A program made the position numbers and the translations under genes. Below are positions 39,533-48,795 of a stretch of 64,000 nt of DNA, piece after piece. The first letter of the stretch is position 1; each line of letters starts with the position of its first letter. The notes beneath the pieces are model-generated. The model ran no database searches and was not told where the DNA came from. It saw only the letters and a program-made list of their open reading frames with translations. The stretch comes from CAVSQX01 sp963730225 (lineage in GTDB: Bacteria; Planctomycetota; Phycisphaerae; Tepidisphaerales; Tepidisphaeraceae): assembly GCA_963730225.1 (NCBI GenBank), contig CAVSQX010000002.1, positions 930,001-994,000 on the forward strand, given 5' to 3'.

Positions 39533-41161
39533 ATGGCAACGAAACAGATGATGTACGAAACCGATGCCCGCGCGCAATTGCTGACGGGCGTGTCGCAGCT
39601 GGCCAGGGCGGTGAAGGCGACGCTGGGGCCGCGCGGCCGAAATGTCGTGCTGCAAAAATCGTTCGGTTCGCCGAGGATCACCAAGGACGGAGTCACCGTC
39701 GCCAAGGAGATCGAGCTGCCCCAGCCGTTTGAGAACATGGGCGCGAAGCTGGTGGCCGCCGTGGCGAGTAAAACCAGCGATGTCGCCGGCGACGGGACGA
39801 CCACCGCCACCGTGCTGGCGGAAGCGATTTTGTCCGAGGGATTGAAGTACGTCCGCACCGGCGTGAATCCGGTGTTGATTCAGCGCGGGATTCTCAAGGC
39901 CAGCGAGACGGCGTGCGATGCGATCACGGCGATCTCGAAGAAGGTCAAGGGCCGCGACGATTACGAGCGCGTGGCCACGATCAGCGCCAACGGCGATGCG
40001 CACATCGGCAAGCTGATGGCCGACGCGATGGAAAAAGTCGGCAAGGAAGGCGTCATCACCGTCGATGAAGGCAAAGGCGTGACCTCGGAACTGGAATACA
40101 CCGAAGGGATGCAGTTCGACAAGGGATATCTGTCGCCGTATTTCATGACCAATCCGACGACGCTGGAAGCGGTGCTGGAGAATCCGTACATCCTGCTGCA
40201 CGAGAAAAAGATCAACAACCTGGCGGAGTTGCTGCCGCTGCTGAACAAAATTGTTGCCGGCGGCCGGCCGTTGCTGATCGTGGCGGAAGATGTGGAAGCC
40301 GAAGCGCTGGCGGCGCTGGTGGTGAACCGGTTGCGCGGCGTGCTGAATGTGTGCGCGGTCAAAGCGCCCGGATTCGGCGATCGTCGCAAGGCGATGATGG
40401 GCGATCTGGCTGTCGTCACCGGCGGGAAATTCATCAGCGAGGATCTGGGGCTCAAGCTCGAAAACGTCGAGTTGGATGACATGGGCTCGGCTCGGCGCGT
40501 GGTGGTGGACAAGGACAACACGCTGATCGTGGAAGGGGCGGGAAAGAAGAAGGACATCGAAGCGCGGTCCGAGCAGATTCGCAGCCAGATCGATAAAACC
40601 ACCAGCGATTACGATCGGGAAAAACTCCAGGAGCGTTTGGCCAAGCTGACCGGCGGTGTGGCGGTGGTGAAGGCCGGCGCGAACACGGAAACGGAAATGA
40701 AGGAGCGAAAGGATTTGATCGACGATGCACTGCATGCGGTGCGGGCATCGGCGGAGGAAGGAATCGTGCCGGGCGGTGGGGTGGCGTATCTTCGGGCTAT
40801 CGATGCGGTCGAAAGCGCGAAGTCCAAGGCGAGGGGCGATGAGAAAATCGGCTTCGACATCGTGGCGGCAGCGCTGCGATCGCCGGCGAGGCAGATTGCC
40901 GATAATGCCGGTGAAGACGGCGAAGTGATCGTCGCGCAGATTCTGGAGAACAAAAACCCCGCCTACGGCTACGATGCGGCCAACGGTGAGTTCGGCGATA
41001 TGTTCAAAATGGGAATCATCGATCCGACAAAAGTCGCCAGGACCGCTCTGCAAAATGCGGCATCGGTGAGCGGATTGGCATTGACGACGGAAGTTTTGAT
41101 AACAGAATTGAAGGAGAAGAAGGACGAGGAGACCACCGCGGTGGCGGGAGCGGTCACCTGA
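39533..41161 (+). CDS. groEL: Chaperonin GroEL, copy 2
   Basis: 542 residues, intact. MYETDARAQLLTGVSQLARA, LGPRGRNVVLQKSFGSPRIT, ATP motif VAGDGTTTATVLAEAI, and late motifs VPGGGVAYLRAIDAVES and GYDAANGEFGDMFKMGI. Unlike copy 1 it has no Gly-Met tail, ending ETTAVAGAVT. Two GroELs with different tails usually reflect client specialisation. It is placed in the groES operon, so it is the likely housekeeping partner of GroES here. Confidence 0.95.
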   Translation: MATKQMMYETDARAQLLTGVSQLARAVKATLGPRGRNVVLQKSFGSPRITKDGVTVAKEIELPQPFENMGAKLVAAVASKTSDVAGDGTTTATVLAEAILSEGLKYVRTGVNPVLIQRGILKASETACDAITAISKKVKGRDDYERVATISANGDAHIGKLMADAMEKVGKEGVITVDEGKGVTSELEYTEGMQFDKGYLSPYFMTNPTTLEAVLENPYILLHEKKINNLAELLPLLNKIVAGGRPLLIVAEDVEAEALAALVVNRLRGVLNVCAVKAPGFGDRRKAMMGDLAVVTGGKFISEDLGLKLENVELDDMGSARRVVVDKDNTLIVEGAGKKKDIEARSEQIRSQIDKTTSDYDREKLQERLAKLTGGVAVVKAGANTETEMKERKDLIDDALHAVRASAEEGIVPGGGVAYLRAIDAVESAKSKARGDEKIGFDIVAAALRSPARQIADNAGEDGEVIVAQILENKNPAYGYDAANGEFGDMFKMGIIDPTKVARTALQNAASVSGLALTTEVLITELKEKKDEETTAVAGAVT

Positions 41162-41208
41162 GTGCGCGTGGTCGGCCTTGATTCACGGCTGACGAAGAAA
41201 GGAGACTC

Positions 41209-42349
41209 TTGGCCGTAGCGAAGCGCGACTACTACGAAGTGCTGGGGGTATCTCGCACCGCCGACGGTGAGGAGATCAAGCGCGCCTATCGCCGGCTGGC
41301 GATGAAATATCATCCGGATCGCAACAACGGCCAGGACAAGCAAGGCGCGGAGCTGAAATTCAAGGAATGCTCCGAAGCGTACGAAGTGCTCTCGGACGCG
41401 GGCAAGCGGCAGAGGTACGATCAGTTCGGGCACGCCGGTGTGTCGGCTTCGCATGATTATTCGCACATGGAAGCCGCGGACATCTTCTCGATGTTCGAGG
41501 ATATTTTCGGCGGGTTCGGCACCGTCGGTGGGCGAGGCCGGGGTGCGACGCGCGGAGCAACCCGCGGGCTTTGATCTGGAAACGCAGGTGGAACTTTCAT
41601 TGGCGGAAGTCGCCGGCGGCACGGAAAAGACGATCGAATTTGAGAAGCAGGACGTTTGCGACACCTGCAAGGGCAGCGGAGCCAGGGCGGGAAGCTCGCC
41701 GGTGGTCTGCGTGCAGTGCGGCGGACAGGGGCGCATTGCGCAACAGGGATTTGGTGGAATGTTTCGCATGGTCACGACCTGTCCGAATTGCCGGGGGCGC
41801 GGGTCGGTGATTCGCGATCACTGCCTGGCGTGCGGCGGCACCGGGCGGCAACTGAAGAAGAAGGTCGTCGTCGTGAAGATTCCCGCCGGTGTGCATGAAG
41901 GGCAGGCGGTGCGTATCGTCGGTGAAGGTGAAGCGGGTGAAAACGGCAGCAAGCCCGGCGACCTGCATTGCTACATCACCGTCAAGGCCCATCCGATTTT
42001 CACGCGGCATAACAACGATCTGGTCTGCCAGGTGCCGATCAGCTTCACGCAGGCGGCACTGGGTGCGCAGATCGATGTGCCCACGCTGACGGGGTCGGAG
42101 AAGTTCGACATTCCCACCGGCAGCCAGCATGGCGAAGTTTTCAAGCTGCGCGGCAAGGGGTTGCCCGATATTCGCGCTCACAAAACCGGCGATGAGCTTA
42201 TACAGATTCTGATCGAGATTCCGCGCCGCCTCACCGAGCGGCAGCGCGAACTGCTGCGCGAATTCGCCGGCACCGAAGATGAACGCGGCATGCCGCAGCG
42301 CAAGGGGTTCATGGATAAGTTCAAGGAAATGTTCAAAGGAAACACGTAA
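41209..42349 (+). CDS. dnaJ: Chaperone DnaJ (frameshifted)
   Basis: TTG start at 41209 with AAGGAG upstream. J domain: KRDYYEVLGVSRTADGEEIK, the HPD motif in YHPDRNNGQDKQG, then a Gly/Phe-rich stretch. One extra G in GGG at 41566-41568 stops the frame; removing it gives RGFDLETQVELSLAEVAGG, the four-repeat zinc-finger (CDTCKGSGA, CVQCGGQG, CPNCRGRG, CLACGGTG) and the C-terminal substrate domains. Restored length about 379, normal for DnaJ. Works with DnaK, which is not in the window, and with GrpE encoded next. Confidence 0.9.
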
Positions 42350-42373
42350 AACGAAATCCGAAATCAGGTTTTT

Positions 42374-42907
42374 ATGCCAAGCATTCCAATCGACGACGAA
42401 GAGAACGTTCAGGAATCCGAACCATCCGAAGGCGATGCCGGCGCGAATTCCAATGATTGGATTCAGCTTCGCACCGAGCGCGATCAATTGTACGAACGGC
42501 TGGCGCGCACGACGGCGGAATTCAAGAACAGTCAGAAGCGGCTGGAGTCGGAATTCGATCAGCGCCTTCAGTATGCCAACAGCTCGCTGATTCGCAGCCT
42601 GCTCCCGGCGATCGATAATTTCGAACGCGCCCTGAGCCAGGACGCCACCAAAGTCGATTCAGCGGCGATCCTCAAGGGGATGCAGATCGTGCACGATCAG
42701 TTGCTGGCGGTTTTGAAAGCGCAAAAGGTGGAAGAGATTGCTCCGCAGCCGGGCGAGAGCTTCGATCCGACCCGGCACGAAGCGATCATGCAACAGCCGA
42801 ACCATCACTACGCCGAGCCGACGGTTACGCAATTGCTGCAAAAGGGTTATTCGCTACAGGGCCGAACGCTTCGGCCCGCGCAGGTGGCGGTGAGCCGAAT
42901 GTCGTGA
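42374..42907 (+). CDS. grpE: Nucleotide exchange factor GrpE
   Basis: 177 residues. Acidic disordered N-terminus, a long helix (RDQLYERLARTTAEFKNSQK), the dimer four-helix part LIRSLLPAIDNFERAL, and the beta-wing with FDPTRHEAIMQQPN and GYSLQGRTLRPAQVAVS. Releases ADP from DnaK. Follows dnaJ by 24 bases and its stop overlaps the next start (GTGA). Confidence 0.93.
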   Translation: MPSIPIDDEENVQESEPSEGDAGANSNDWIQLRTERDQLYERLARTTAEFKNSQKRLESEFDQRLQYANSSLIRSLLPAIDNFERALSQDATKVDSAAILKGMQIVHDQLLAVLKAQKVEEIAPQPGESFDPTRHEAIMQQPNHHYAEPTVTQLLQKGYSLQGRTLRPAQVAVSRMS

Positions 42908-44127
42908 AGCACGCACGTTGGGCCATTCTTGCAAATGCGCTGGTGGCTTGCGTCGCGCTGCGCTGCGGAGCGCAAGACTCCCCGGGGGGGACGGCGCTGG
43001 AGAGCGCCGTCGCCGCGGCTTGCAAAACCGTTCCGGCTACGCAGCCGGCGGTTGGAGTTTCCGCGGACGGCGTCACGGCGATGTTTTACGACGGTCCGTC
43101 CTGGCACGGAAAGCCGACGCGCGTTTTCGCATGGTACGGCTTGCCGGCGGATTTGAAGCCGGGGCAGAAAGTTCCCGGAGTCGTGCTGGTGCACGGCGGC
43201 GGCGGAACGGCGTTTGCGCGCTGGGTGCGAATGTGGACCAAGCACGGGTACGCCGCCATCGCCATGGACACCTGCGGACACATTCCCAGCGGCAAGGCCC
43301 CGAAATCGGTCGCCGACGAACAGGGCGGACCGCCGGGTTGGGGCGGGTTCGATCAGGTGGATGAGCCGGTGACCGATCAATGGCCGTATCACGCCGTGAT
43401 GGATGTGGTGTTGGCCAATTCGCTGCTGCGATCGTTTCCGCAGGTGGATGCCGATCAGATTGGAATCAATGGAATTTCCTGGGGCGGGTATCTCACCTGC
43501 ATCGCGGTTTCGCTGGATCATCGCTGGAAATTCGCGATACCGGTTTACGGCTGCGGATTTCTCGGCGAAGATTCCGCATGGCTTGGCGACTTTGCAAAAA
43601 TGGGCCCGGAACAGAGCGCGAGTTGGCTGGCAAATTGGGATCCGTCGCATTATCTGCCGCAGGATTCGACCCCGACATTGTGGGTGGACAGCACCAACGA
43701 TGTGAATTATCCGCTGGAGATTCTGGCCAAATCGTACGTGTTGCCGCCGGCGCCTGCCACGCGGGTGACGATCGTGGGGATGAAGCACAGCCACACGGCC
43801 GGCTGGGCGCCACCGGAGATCATGGCGTATGCCGACGGAATCTGTCAGCGCGGAAGCGAGTTGGTCAAAATCACCGGCGCGGGTCGAGACGGCCAGAGAG
43901 TTTGGGCGAGTTTTTCGTCGGCGACGCCGATTGATTCGGCCGGGCTGAATTACACGACCGACGCCGGCAACTGGGCCAAACGCAAATGGCTCGACAGTCC
44001 GGCCGAGGTTGATACGGCCGATGGCAAAGTCAGTGCCGTGCTTCCGCAGGGAACGACCGCTTTCTTTATGAATCTCACCGATCATCGCGGATTGATCGTC
44101 AGCACGGAATTATCGACGAGTCCCTGA
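42904..44127 (+). CDS. Exported alpha/beta hydrolase (acetyl-xylan-esterase-like)
   Basis: 407 residues from GTG 42904, overlapping the grpE stop. The signal peptide is ARWAILANALVACVALRCGA. Core motifs: GVVLVHGGGGTAFARWV (oxyanion region), the nucleophile elbow GINGISWGGYLTCIA with Ser, Asp in TLWVDSTND and His in GMKHSHTAGWAP, a complete triad. The C-terminal 100 residues form a beta-rich appended domain. Related proteins are esterases or dienelactone-type hydrolases of polysaccharide breakdown; substrate unknown. Periplasmic by the signal peptide. Its link to the chaperone genes is likely only positional. Confidence 0.8.
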   Translation: MKHARWAILANALVACVALRCGAQDSPGGTALESAVAAACKTVPATQPAVGVSADGVTAMFYDGPSWHGKPTRVFAWYGLPADLKPGQKVPGVVLVHGGGGTAFARWVRMWTKHGYAAIAMDTCGHIPSGKAPKSVADEQGGPPGWGGFDQVDEPVTDQWPYHAVMDVVLANSLLRSFPQVDADQIGINGISWGGYLTCIAVSLDHRWKFAIPVYGCGFLGEDSAWLGDFAKMGPEQSASWLANWDPSHYLPQDSTPTLWVDSTNDVNYPLEILAKSYVLPPAPATRVTIVGMKHSHTAGWAPPEIMAYADGICQRGSELVKITGAGRDGQRVWASFSSATPIDSAGLNYTTDAGNWAKRKWLDSPAEVDTADGKVSAVLPQGTTAFFMNLTDHRGLIVSTELSTSP

Positions 44128-44143
44128 AACGGTGGAGCTGCGG

Positions 44144-44548
44144 ATGCCGACTTACGAGTACCTGTGCGAAGCCTGCGGGCACAAGTTCGAGAAATTCCAG
44201 CCGATCACGGCGGCGGCGCTGCGAAAATGTCCGCATTGCGGCAAGCAAAAACTCAAACGGCTGATCGGAGCGGGCTCGGGAATGATTTTCAGGGGCAGCG
44301 GGTTCTACACTACCGACTACCGAGATTCGGCATACAAGGAAAAGGCAAAGGCCGACACAGCGTCAGCGTCCGGCGATAGCAAGCCTGAAACGAAGAGCGA
44401 ATCCAAAGGCGAATCCAAGACCGAAAGCAAAAGCGAAAGCAAACCGGCCGAGACGACGCCGTCGGCCAAGCCGGCGGAAAGCAAGCCCGCCGCGGCCGAG
44501 CAGTCGGCTTCCACACCGCAAAAGGTGGAAAGACCGAAGAAGAAGTGA
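44144..44548 (+). CDS. FmdB/CxxC zinc-ribbon protein with charged tail
   Basis: 134 residues from ATG 44144. The N-terminal 45 residues are the FmdB zinc ribbon: MPTYEYLCEACGHKFEKFQP and CPHCGKQKLKRLIG, four Cys. Then IFRGSGFYTTDYRDSAYKEK, also typical. The rest is a low-complexity Lys/Ser/Glu/Ala tail with KSESK-type repeats. Putative regulator of unknown role, common after grpE in planctomycetes as far as I recall. Confidence 0.85.
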   Translation: MPTYEYLCEACGHKFEKFQPITAAALRKCPHCGKQKLKRLIGAGSGMIFRGSGFYTTDYRDSAYKEKAKADTASASGDSKPETKSESKGESKTESKSESKPAETTPSAKPAESKPAAAEQSASTPQKVERPKKK

Positions 44549-44581
44549 ATGACCGGTCACTACGCATAAGCCGTTGTAGTT

Positions 44582-44599
44582 GCCGGGGCTGAGCCCGGC
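44582..44599 (+). terminator. GC hairpin after the chaperone gene run
   Basis: GCCGGG / CCCGGC arms with a six-base loop lie 33 bases after the zinc-ribbon stop, followed by CCCTATAAT rather than a T-run. A second hairpin (GCCGCC / GGCGGC, about 44613-44631) lies just upstream of the ribosome site of the next gene. They may terminate the upstream transcript. Confidence 0.35.
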
Positions 44600-44657
44600 C
44601 CTATAATGGCGCGCCGCCGACCCAAGGGCGGCGAATGTGGGAAGGAGCATCTCTTTT

Positions 44658-46433
44658 ATGGCGGATCAACCGCTGACCATCCAGGCGATCAATTGGCGCG
44701 AAACGCTGCCGTTCACGAATTTGTTTCGAGCGTTTCGTGTTGCGATTCATCCGTCGAAAGTTGTGCTGGGTCTGGTGACCTTGCTGATGTTGTACGTGGG
44801 CGGGCGAGTCCTGGACGGGCTGTGCCCCAAGAGCGATCGCGCCGTGCCCGGTGAGGCGGCGGCGTACGAAGCGTTCCAGAAGCAGGCGCTGCCGGGCGAC
44901 CGTTTTTCGGATTATCGCGATGCGGTGCGCAAAGAGATCCAGTCGGCGTATGCCGACGAGCTGGTGCAGTACAAGCTTGCCCCCAACGCCGACGAGGCCC
45001 AGAAGGCGGCCGAGAGCGGCGAGTATCTGGGGAAGCTGAAAGATGCGATCATCGAGAATCGAGACCGTGTTGTTGCCGACGCCGACAAAGCGCTGAGCGA
45101 CAAAAAGGCCAACGCGGCCAAGCTGTCGGGCGACCAGCAGGAACAGGCTGAACAGGGCGCCCAAGACGATTACCGCCAGGCCGTTCGGGCGGCGTACGAT
45201 CAGGCTTCGGCCGAGTACAGCGCCGCTCGCAAGGTCAGCGGTGAAGGCTTGTTCATTCACTTCTTCGAATACGAATCAAGCCAGATCAGCAACGTGGTGC
45301 GCGGCGTTCGCCTGTGGAACTGGTTCGGACAAGAACAATTCAGCGGTTTTGTCTCGCCGTCGGCTACCGCGGAGAACCTGTTGGGAGCCGTGGCCCAGCC
45401 GTTGGCAGTGCCCACCAGTGTTGGTGAGCCGGGCGTGATTCAATCGACCCTGCGCTTTCTGACCACCGGCCCGCTCTGGTTGCTGTCGCAGCATCCGTTC
45501 TATTTCATCCTGTTGGGAGCGTGGTTTCTGGTGATCTGGGCGATCTTCGGCGGCGCGATCGCCCGCATCGCGGCGGTGCATGTCGCGCGCGACGAGAAAA
45601 TGAGCATTCGCTCGGCCCTGAAATTTTCAACCGGGAAATTCCTCAGCTTCCTGTTCGCTCCGATTATTCCGATCGTGATTGTCGTGGTGGTGGGAATTCT
45701 GGTGACCATCGGCGCCCTGCTGGGCAACGTGCCGTTTCTGGGGCCGATTGTGATTGGTGTGTTTTTCTTCCTGGTTTTGGCGGCCGGATTCGTGATGGCG
45801 CTGGTGCTGCTGGGGTTGGTCGGCGGATTCAACCTGATGTATCCGACGATCGCTGTGGAAGGATCCGACAGCTTCGACGCCATCAGCCGATCGTTCAGTT
45901 ACCTCTACGCTCGGCCGTGGCGATTGGGTTTTTATACCATCGTCGCGGTGGTGTACGGAGCACTGACTTACCTGTTCGTGCGGATGTTTATTTTCCTGAT
46001 GCTGGCGCTGGCGCACAAATTTGTCGGGGCGGGAATATTCTCCCATGCCGAATCGACAGCGCGGCTCTTCCCGACGATGTGGCCCAGCCCGGTCACGGCG
46101 GCACGGCTCAGCTATGAGATCGACTACATGGCCCTGAGCGGCGGGCAGAGCATCGGCGCGGCGCTGATCGCATTCTGGGTTTATCTGGTGATCGCCATCC
46201 TCGGCGGATTTGCCATCAGCTTTTACTTTTCGGCCAACACCATCATCTATTACCTGATGCGTCGCGAAGTCGATGCGACGGAAATGGATGACGTTTATCT
46301 GGAGCAGGTGGACGACGAATTTGCCGAGCCCTCCACCGCCGCCGCCAACGCCGACGCGGAAAGTCCCGGCGCCGGCGACAAATCACAACCCGCCTCCGAA
46401 TCCCCCGCATCCGAAAGCCCGCCGCCGGCCTGA
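44658..46433 (+). CDS. Polytopic membrane protein
   Basis: 591 residues from ATG 44658, preceded by AAGGAG at a somewhat long spacing. One helix near 38-56 (VVLGLVTLLMLYVGGRVLDG), then a 130-residue Ala/Glu/Lys-rich soluble helical part, then about five to six membrane helices (FYFILLGAWFLVIWAIFGG, IIPIVIVVVVGILVTIGALL, IVIGVFFFLVLAAGFVMALV, LGFYTIVAVVYGALTYLFV). The C-terminus is acidic and Pro/Ser-rich. This resembles planctomycete membrane proteins without assigned function. No transport or catalytic signature seen. Confidence 0.75.
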   Translation: MADQPLTIQAINWRETLPFTNLFRAFRVAIHPSKVVLGLVTLLMLYVGGRVLDGLCPKSDRAVPGEAAAYEAFQKQALPGDRFSDYRDAVRKEIQSAYADELVQYKLAPNADEAQKAAESGEYLGKLKDAIIENRDRVVADADKALSDKKANAAKLSGDQQEQAEQGAQDDYRQAVRAAYDQASAEYSAARKVSGEGLFIHFFEYESSQISNVVRGVRLWNWFGQEQFSGFVSPSATAENLLGAVAQPLAVPTSVGEPGVIQSTLRFLTTGPLWLLSQHPFYFILLGAWFLVIWAIFGGAIARIAAVHVARDEKMSIRSALKFSTGKFLSFLFAPIIPIVIVVVVGILVTIGALLGNVPFLGPIVIGVFFFLVLAAGFVMALVLLGLVGGFNLMYPTIAVEGSDSFDAISRSFSYLYARPWRLGFYTIVAVVYGALTYLFVRMFIFLMLALAHKFVGAGIFSHAESTARLFPTMWPSPVTAARLSYEIDYMALSGGQSIGAALIAFWVYLVIAILGGFAISFYFSANTIIYYLMRREVDATEMDDVYLEQVDDEFAEPSTAAANADAESPGAGDKSQPASESPASESPPPA

Positions 46434-46576
46434 GCGCCGGCGAGGTAAGGAAGTCCAAAAACGGAAATCGCCGGCGGTCGAGATTTTTCGTTCGATGCTC
46501 TGGCCGGAAAGCAGCGGCATCGGCCCATTTCGGCAAGTTGAGTATCCAAGCCGACAGCGTTAAGGTGAACGGCGCG

Positions 46577-46650
<74 letters not shown>

Positions 46651-46658
46651 TTTAGGAA

Positions 46659-46757
46659 TGACAAGGGTTTACGCGAGCCGCAAGGCTGCCTAAAATGCCC
46701 TTGTCAGAGAAGTGTGTCAGAGAATGAAAGACCCCCGCCGGCTGTCACCGGCGAGGG
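46659..46757 (+). repeat. Inverted repeats between tRNA-Arg and integrase gene
   Basis: A 9-bp inverted repeat TGACAAGGG / CCCTTGTCA spans 46659-46706 and encloses a small AGCC-GCAA-GGCT hairpin. A second stem (about 46732-46757, CCCCCGCCGG / CCGGCGAGGG, one mismatch) follows. Such a group beside a tRNA is typical of an integrase attachment region and may also stop read-through from the tRNA. Confidence 0.55.
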
Positions 46758-46803
46758 CCTGGCAAACCTCTAGGGCTTGCATGTGTGCCTGGAGGTTTCA
46801 TTT

Positions 46804-48207
46804 ATGGCTCACTATCCCAAGCCGTTCTTTTGCGCTCCCCGTGATCGCTGGTACGTCGAGATCGACGGGAAGCAGGTGAATCTTGGCCCCCAAAAGGATG
46901 CCGCATTCAAGACCTATCACGGCTTGATGCAGCAACGGGACGAGATGCCCGCCGCGATGCAGCCCGCATCCGGCAATCCGCTTGTCATCGTGATCGTCGA
47001 TGAATTTCTGGACTGGTGCGAGAAGCACCGGGCGCCAGACACCTATCGCTGGTACAAGGACCGGCTCGAATCTTTCTGCAAGACCATCGAGCCGATGCTT
47101 ACCGCCGATGCGTTGCGGCCACACCACGTTCAGAAGTGGGTGGACAACTACGGCGTTCCCCTGAAATCCGGCTCCCGCCGCAATCTTATTGCTTCGGTCA
47201 AACGGGCGATGAAGTGGGCGGAGGAACAGGGATACATCGACCATTCCCGCATTGCCCACATGAAAAAGCCGGGGTGCGGACGCAAGGAGCAAATCGTCAC
47301 ACCGGAGCAGTTCAACGTGTTGCTTGATCGGTATGACGACCAAGAATTCCGCGACCTGCTGACCGTCACTTGGGAAACCGGGTGTCGCCCGCAGGAGTCG
47401 CTTCGCGTTGAAGCCCGGCATGTAGATATCTTGGGGAGCCGCTGGGTATTCCCTGCGTCGGAGTCCAAAGGCAAGAAGATTCCACGCGTCGTTTACCTCA
47501 CCCCCAAGGCGATGGAGATCACCAAGCGGCTCATGGAAAAGCACGCGACCGGTCCGATCTTCCGCAACACCAATGGCAAGCGTTGGACGCCTTATGCGAC
47601 CAATTGCCGTTTCCAGCACGTGCGGCGAAAGACGGGCGTGAAATACTCGCTCTATGCAATGCGGCACAGCTTCGCCACCCATGCCTTGATGAAGGGTGTG
47701 GACTGTATCACCGTGGCGACATTGCTTGGTCAGGGGCCGAAGTTCCTCATCGATATCAGCAAGCATGAGTACACGACGGGAAAGGAAGCTTTCGAGCTCG
47801 ATAACTATCGCGTCTACGTCTACACGCCTGAGATGATCGTGTGTGAGAAGCTCCGGGCCATTTGCCAGCAGATGCCCGAATATGCTCCAGTCATCAAGCG
47901 GGCGGGTCGTCCAGGCAGTTCGAGGGCGAGGGATTTTCTCGACATCCACGTGCTCGTGACGCAGCGCAATATTGATCTCACGACAAAAGAAAACCGCGAT
48001 CTTTTGAGGCACATTTTCGAGGCGAAGCGAGTTCCGCTCCCGCTGCTTCGAAAAATTGACAGGTCAGACGTGAGGGAGTTTCACCGGCTCAATTTCGAGG
48101 CGGTTAAGGCGACAGTGAAGCCAGGAATTGAGCTTGAAACGTTCAATTTTTACGTCGACTTTGTCGTGGATCTCGTCAAGCAACTAGAACCCCTCGGGGA
48201 TGAATAA
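46804..48207 (+). CDS. Chimera: tyrosine integrase N-terminus fused to AbiEii-like C-terminus
   Basis: 467 residues from ATG 46804 (GGAGG upstream). Residues 1-310 are a phage-type integrase: SAM-like domain (VDEFLDWCEKHRAPDTYRWY), first catalytic Arg in ETGCRPQESLR, second Arg in YAMRHSFATHALMKG, then VATLLGQ. There the family should continue with a GH motif and the catalytic Tyr; instead it passes in frame to ISKHEYTTGKEAFELDNYRV, YVYTPEMIVCEKLRAICQQM, ARDFLDIHVLVTQ and VKATVKPGIELETFNFYVDF, the C-terminal part of an AbiEii-type nucleotidyltransferase. It lacks the integrase Tyr and the AbiEii nucleotidyltransferase core, so neither activity is expected. Probably a deletion junction (about 47734). 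Confidence 0.8.
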   Translation: MAHYPKPFFCAPRDRWYVEIDGKQVNLGPQKDAAFKTYHGLMQQRDEMPAAMQPASGNPLVIVIVDEFLDWCEKHRAPDTYRWYKDRLESFCKTIEPMLTADALRPHHVQKWVDNYGVPLKSGSRRNLIASVKRAMKWAEEQGYIDHSRIAHMKKPGCGRKEQIVTPEQFNVLLDRYDDQEFRDLLTVTWETGCRPQESLRVEARHVDILGSRWVFPASESKGKKIPRVVYLTPKAMEITKRLMEKHATGPIFRNTNGKRWTPYATNCRFQHVRRKTGVKYSLYAMRHSFATHALMKGVDCITVATLLGQGPKFLIDISKHEYTTGKEAFELDNYRVYVYTPEMIVCEKLRAICQQMPEYAPVIKRAGRPGSSRARDFLDIHVLVTQRNIDLTTKENRDLLRHIFEAKRVPLPLLRKIDRSDVREFHRLNFEAVKATVKPGIELETFNFYVDFVVDLVKQLEPLGDE

Positions 48208-48440
48208 CCGCCATTCTGGCACATGTTCTTTCTGCTTCAAATCGTGTGCGAGGTAGAAATCGAACTGCCTTGGGATCGAACGGAAGATGTCGAGCGACAC
48301 GGGCCGGTAGCCCGCGCGCTCCAGATAGAATCCGATGGCCTGGTGGTAAAGCTCACCGCGTGGGACTCGTCCGAAACTGTAAACATCCAGGCGATCGCGA
48401 ATTTCTTGTCCGGTGCGGTCGAGCATTTTAAGGGCATCCG
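48184..48440 (-). pseudogene. Possible C-terminal gene fragment
   Basis: The minus frame reads IRDRLDVYSFGRVPRGELYH, QAIGFYLERAGYRPVSLDIF and RQFDFYLAHDLKQ before TAG at 48184, protein-like with consistent codon use. Its upstream continuation (48441-48654) looks like noise. It converges on the chimera gene with a 24-base overlap. Family not recognised. Confidence 0.4.
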
Positions 48441-48780
48441 AAGCAGCGAAAACGGATTGTACGAAGGCGGGCCGTACTGCGAAAAAGTAAGGAATCGACC
48501 GAAGTTGTTTTCTTCGATGCAGTTGGCATCGACGTGCGAGGGCGGCCTGACGGCGGTGCAATGGACGGATGCAGTGATAAATGCTTATGTGAATGCGCAC
48601 CAGATTGAGCAGATCATCGCATCGCTTTCCGATTGGCAGGAGGCCGGGAAGCATAGGGAATCGTGGCTACGGGACATCGTCGAAATGGTCTCAAAGCCTG
48701 GCGGGGAACTAAGGGCGCTGGAACAAATGATGCAACGCGAATTGGGTCGCGAGGGCGCTAACCCTCAAATGTCATCATAG
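48223..48780 (+). CDS. Hypothetical protein, probably only its 3-prime part genuine
   Basis: 185 codons on the plus strand. The C-terminal 110 residues (TDAVINAYVNAHQIEQIIAS, SWLRDIVEMVSKPGG, LRALEQMMQRELGRE) look like a real helical protein. The first 70 residues lie opposite the better minus-strand reading at 48184-48440. A recombination junction near 48440 would explain two antiparallel fragments. No family recognised. Confidence 0.4.
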   Translation: MFFLLQIVCEVEIELPWDRTEDVERHGPVARALQIESDGLVVKLTAWDSSETVNIQAIANFLSGAVEHFKGIRSSENGLYEGGPYCEKVRNRPKLFSSMQLASTCEGGLTAVQWTDAVINAYVNAHQIEQIIASLSDWQEAGKHRESWLRDIVEMVSKPGGELRALEQMMQRELGREGANPQMSS

Positions 48781-48795
48781 ATGATGCGCAACGAG

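Noticed and set aside
39404..41053. 549-codon minus-strand open frame across groEL copy 2
   Set aside because: Mirror of an intact, fully conserved groEL; no ribosome site or motif.
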